This document shows positions 61,357 to 64,000 of a stretch of 64,000 nucleotides of DNA, piece after piece. This stretch comes from Bacteroidales bacterium (GTDB taxonomy: Bacteria; Bacteroidota; Bacteroidia; Bacteroidales; UBA932). The stretch covers positions 1-64,000 of the forward strand of contig JAFZDJ010000002.1 in assembly GCA_017561265.1 (NCBI GenBank), written 5' to 3'. Below the pieces are notes generated by a model. The model was not told the DNA's origin and searched no databases. It saw only the letters and a program-made list of their open reading frames with translations. The translations under genes and the position numbers were made by a program. Position 1 is the first letter of the stretch; each line of letters opens with the position of its first letter.

Positions 61357-62391
61357 TTAGAGAACTACGATCGGCCATCCGTCTTCCGACCATGTGAGTT
61401 CGCGGACGAGAAGTTTCGAACGATATTCTTCATTCTTGTCATATCCGTGCATGAAGATGTAATCCTTGTCTCCGAATGTATATACCGAGCAATGACCTAC
61501 ACCGGCAAACTGCTCGTTACCCTTGGCTACAGTCGTTCCTCCGCTGTTCATCATCGATACTCCGTCTTTGTCGAAATATGGGCCTGTAACCTCCTTAGAG
61601 CGACCTACGACTACGTTGTATGTGCTCTTCTCTGCACGGCAGCAGAGGTCATATGAAGCAAAGAGATAGTAGTAATCTCCATGCTTGAAGATGAACGGAG
61701 CCTCTACAGCACCGTTACCGGCATCGAAATCCTTTCCTCTAGGGTCTGCTGTCACTGCTGTATCTGTCTTGGATGTATCCTCGGCAGTTCCTTCAGGACG
61801 ACGGCAGATAGGGAACCATACCTGCGGCTCAGCCATGCGTGTGAGGGTCTGGTCAAGCTTGAACATCTTGAGTCCGCGCCAGAAAGAACCGAACGAGAGC
61901 CATGCCTCACCGCTCTCATCCATGATGACGTTCGCATCAATGGCATTCCACTCGTCCCTTCCGGGGATCGACTCGACGATCATGCCCTTGTCCTCCCACT
62001 TGTAATCAGGAGACTCAGGGTTAAGGGTCTTGTTGGTCACTACACCGATGGCAGAGATGTTCTTGCCGAAATGTGAGTATGAATAGTACACATAATAAGT
62101 ACCGTCATGATAGAATACATCAGGAGCCCAAGGCATGCCCTTGAAGCCCTTGTCAGCTGCCCACTGAGGTATATCATCAAGAACGCGTCCTTCAAAACGC
62201 CATTTGACGAGGTCTTCCGACGACATGATTCCCATGCCTGTGGTAAATACATAATAGCGTCCGTCGCAGAATGCCGCTACCGGATCATGTGCATCCGGAT
62301 ATTCGAATTCAGTTCCTCTCTGCGGGCCGCGTGGCTGTGCAGAGATAGTGATAGTTGCCAGAAGGCAGAGTGTCAGGAGAATGTTTTTCAT
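61357..62391 (-). CDS. GH43 arabinan-type glycoside hydrolase
   Basis: 344 residues from ATG 62391 with signal peptide MKNILLTLCLLATITISAQ. Five-bladed propeller motifs of GH43: AHDPVAAFCDGRYYVF with the catalytic-base Asp, MPWAPDVFYHDGTYYVYYS, EWNAIDANVIMDESGEAWLS (pKa-modulating Asp), VEAPFIFKHGDYYYLFAS with the acid Glu, and VGHCSVY. Pattern fits endo-arabinanase/arabinosidase subgroups. Likely exported to act on plant arabinan. It follows the partial GH43 gene, 22 bp apart, in the same direction. Confidence 0.88.
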   Translation of the reverse strand: MKNILLTLCLLATITISAQPRGPQRGTEFEYPDAHDPVAAFCDGRYYVFTTGMGIMSSEDLVKWRFEGRVLDDIPQWAADKGFKGMPWAPDVFYHDGTYYVYYSYSHFGKNISAIGVVTNKTLNPESPDYKWEDKGMIVESIPGRDEWNAIDANVIMDESGEAWLSFGSFWRGLKMFKLDQTLTRMAEPQVWFPICRRPEGTAEDTSKTDTAVTADPRGKDFDAGNGAVEAPFIFKHGDYYYLFASYDLCCRAEKSTYNVVVGRSKEVTGPYFDKDGVSMMNSGGTTVAKGNEQFAGVGHCSVYTFGDKDYIFMHGYDKNEEYRSKLLVRELTWSEDGWPIVVL

Positions 62392-62413
62392 AAATCTTGA
62401 TGTTAAATTAAGA

Positions 62414-64000
62414 CTACTGGACCTTCTTGCCCCACCATGTGGCATTAAGGGACTTTTCAGTGCCGGCATATACTATAGTAGCACAACGAGGTGTAGCTTC
62501 CCAGTCGGCCTCTCTTTCGACACAGACGACTGTCTTCTTTCCGTCGACATCGAAGGTAAGCCATTTCTTTGCAGCATCGAATGTCCATGTTCCCTTGAGG
62601 GCTCCGACCATTGTTCCGTCTGCCTTCAGGACAAGTTCCTTGGATTTCTGCTGCTCTGCATACTTATATGCAAGATTGATATGCTCCCATGAACCTACAA
62701 GCTCTTCCTTTGTGATCGGATCGTCAGGAATGCCCGCGTAACGCTCAGGAAGGGCGATAGGCCAGAGATTATCCGGTTCGTCAGCAGAAGCAGGACACCA
62801 CACCAGACGGCGAACGTGACCCATCATGATGGCGTTGCTGTGTGCATTTCCTCCTACATTTGCAGGAAGGCGCCCCTGTGAACTGTAGAACCATGAGTCT
62901 CCGTTACGCTCCTGGAACACGCAGCAATGGGCGATTCCGACCCATCCGTGACTGTAGTTGAATCTGTATGGATGAGTGACGATAGGATAACAGTCACCGC
63001 GACCGTTCGTGAAGTTGCGTCCGGTGATGTCATAATATGGTCCTTCTATCTTATCGCTTCGTACCACGCGTGTGTTATATGGTACATCAAGACCGTCGTA
63101 TGCCATGAACAGATAATAATATCCGTCCTTGTATATGATTTCCGGAGCCTCACTGCCCTGCCAGCGCGAACCTGCCGTACGGGTGCCGACACGTATGCCA
63201 TAACGTGCAGTCAGATCCTCGACTGAGTCTGCCCATGGGTTGCCGAGAGGGGCGTTTACAGGCTTGCCGCTTTCAGGATCGATCTCAAGAAGAGCAAAGC
63301 CGCTGTGCCATGAACCATAGATGAGATAGTGCTTTCCGGATGGATCGTCAACAAGATATGTCGGGTCGATGGCATTATAATAGAAATAACCGTCCCAGTT
63401 GTTTTCGTTCGGGCGTTTCCATCCGTCCCGGCCGCGGTCGCTGGAAGAACATGTCACATAACCCTTGTCTTCCCATTTTCCGCTTGCAGGATCGGTGGAC
63501 TCGCACATTCCGATGAATGCACGCTCCGTCCAGCTGCCGTCGAACGAGGTTCCTCCTGTCTTGATGCTGTTGTTGACGACGATGCAATAGTACATGCGGA
63601 GCTTTCCGTCAACTTCCCTTACCACCGGAGCCCAATATCCGTATGAGATCTTGTTCTTCTCGATTGCAGGCACTCCCATGCGCTTACGGATGGCATTGAG
63701 AGAGTCCGCCACCCATGCAGGAGCATCGTTCATCGGGCCCGGAACATATGTCCAGTTCACGAGATCCTTGGAACGCTTTCCAGGGAAATGACGGCCGGTA
63801 GTAGCCTTGAGATGTTCATTTCCATATGATGCATCCGTGCAGTACATATAATAATAACCGTCGTAATATGTTATCGACGGGTCATGCACGTTCGCAAGAT
63901 TCCATTTATTATGATCTCCCCATCCTGCTATGGCAGAATAGTCATCTTCATAATCAGGAATCTTCATCTCCGTTACAGGCGGTTTCGGATTCGGATCCAC
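62414..64000 (-). CDS. GH43 arabinan endo-1,5-alpha-L-arabinosidase-like, N-terminus outside the window
   Basis: The last 528 residues of an open frame that runs off the right edge; the true start is not visible. GH43 motifs: ANVHDPSITYYDGYYYMYC (base Asp), SYGYWAPVVREVDGKLRMYY, YNAIDPTYLVDDPSGKHYLI, GSEAPEIIYKDGYYYLFMAY (acid Glu). After about residue 435 there is a small beta domain (VGSWEHINLAYKYAEQQKS, LKADGTMVGALKGTWTFD) like the GH43 C-terminal domain. Together with the next gene it forms an arabinan-degrading pair; the receptor genes of the locus may lie beyond the window. Confidence 0.88.
   Translation of the reverse strand: MDPNPKPPVTEMKIPDYEDDYSAIAGWGDHNKWNLANVHDPSITYYDGYYYMYCTDASYGNEHLKATTGRHFPGKRSKDLVNWTYVPGPMNDAPAWVADSLNAIRKRMGVPAIEKNKISYGYWAPVVREVDGKLRMYYCIVVNNSIKTGGTSFDGSWTERAFIGMCESTDPASGKWEDKGYVTCSSSDRGRDGWKRPNENNWDGYFYYNAIDPTYLVDDPSGKHYLIYGSWHSGFALLEIDPESGKPVNAPLGNPWADSVEDLTARYGIRVGTRTAGSRWQGSEAPEIIYKDGYYYLFMAYDGLDVPYNTRVVRSDKIEGPYYDITGRNFTNGRGDCYPIVTHPYRFNYSHGWVGIAHCCVFQERNGDSWFYSSQGRLPANVGGNAHSNAIMMGHVRRLVWCPASADEPDNLWPIALPERYAGIPDDPITKEELVGSWEHINLAYKYAEQQKSKELVLKADGTMVGALKGTWTFDAAKKWLTFDVDGKKTVVCVEREADWEATPRCATIVYAGTEKSLNATWWGKKVQ

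Noticed and set aside
61070..61393. ORF containing YHSERSEES
   Set aside because: This is the well-known false translation of an intergenic repeat and overlaps the epimerase gene out of frame.

Overview
The window is a chromosomal segment of a Bacteroidota bacterium, most likely order Bacteroidales. The evidence is the gene content (TonB-dependent receptors with carboxypeptidase-regulatory N-termini, BACON/DUF5689/FISUMP lipoproteins, a DUF2723/GT117 protein, the DUF4271-hemD-rnpA-yidD cluster), promoters of the TTTG-N19-TAnnTTTG type, and the lack of Shine-Dalgarno sequences. Family and genus cannot be fixed from the sequence. Nothing looks like a phage or an integrated conjugative element; the accessory signals are structured RNAs, palindromic elements and one broken ORF6N gene.

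Layout. 1-2800: a large inverted-repeat element, a terminator, a long structured leader, a 40-residue peptide gene and a fimbrillin/BIG2/FISUMP lipoprotein. 2.8-19.0 kb (minus strand): two transcription units encoding two TonB-dependent receptors, three OB-fold/DUF5689 lipoproteins, a NUC1-type nuclease, an endonuclease/exonuclease/phosphatase enzyme and an M3 peptidase. I read this as a candidate surface system for capturing extracellular nucleic acid. 19.0-28.3 kb: metK behind a SAM-II-like riboswitch, smpB, miaA (carrying an in-frame palindromic insertion), trmB, and a ricT-like/holB/prenyl synthase/LOG block, then a small barrel protein and trxA. 28.3-35.3 kb: an RND efflux operon with a divergent AraC-type regulator. 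35.3-39.1 kb: ProX-like deacylase, lgt, pgk, an rRNA methyltransferase. 39.1-40.2 kb: ORF6N remnant behind a promoter-terminator leader.

40.2-49.9 kb: GT117 protein, SUI1-like factor, DUF4271, hemD, rnpA, yidD, a membrane protein, lepA and an ECF sigma / membrane protein / small exported protein operon. 49.9-54.9 kb: trmN6, lolD-like ATPase, CE1 esterase, tRNA-Pro(TGG), mdh, a multibranched structured RNA and a phosphopantetheinyl transferase. 55.1-60.0 kb: nrdD and nrdG, convergent, separated by an A+T-rich two-gene island with its own pseudoknotted leader. 60.1-64.0 kb: an NAD-dependent epimerase and two GH43 arabinan-type glycosidases, the last one cut by the window edge.

The most unusual items are the palindromic element inside the miaA reading frame, the multibranched RNA at 54018-54202, the double-pseudoknot leader at 59225-59374, the nucleic-acid-uptake-like locus, and a 32-bp operator-like sequence found next to two unrelated promoters. 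All function calls come from reading motifs by eye; no database search was run.
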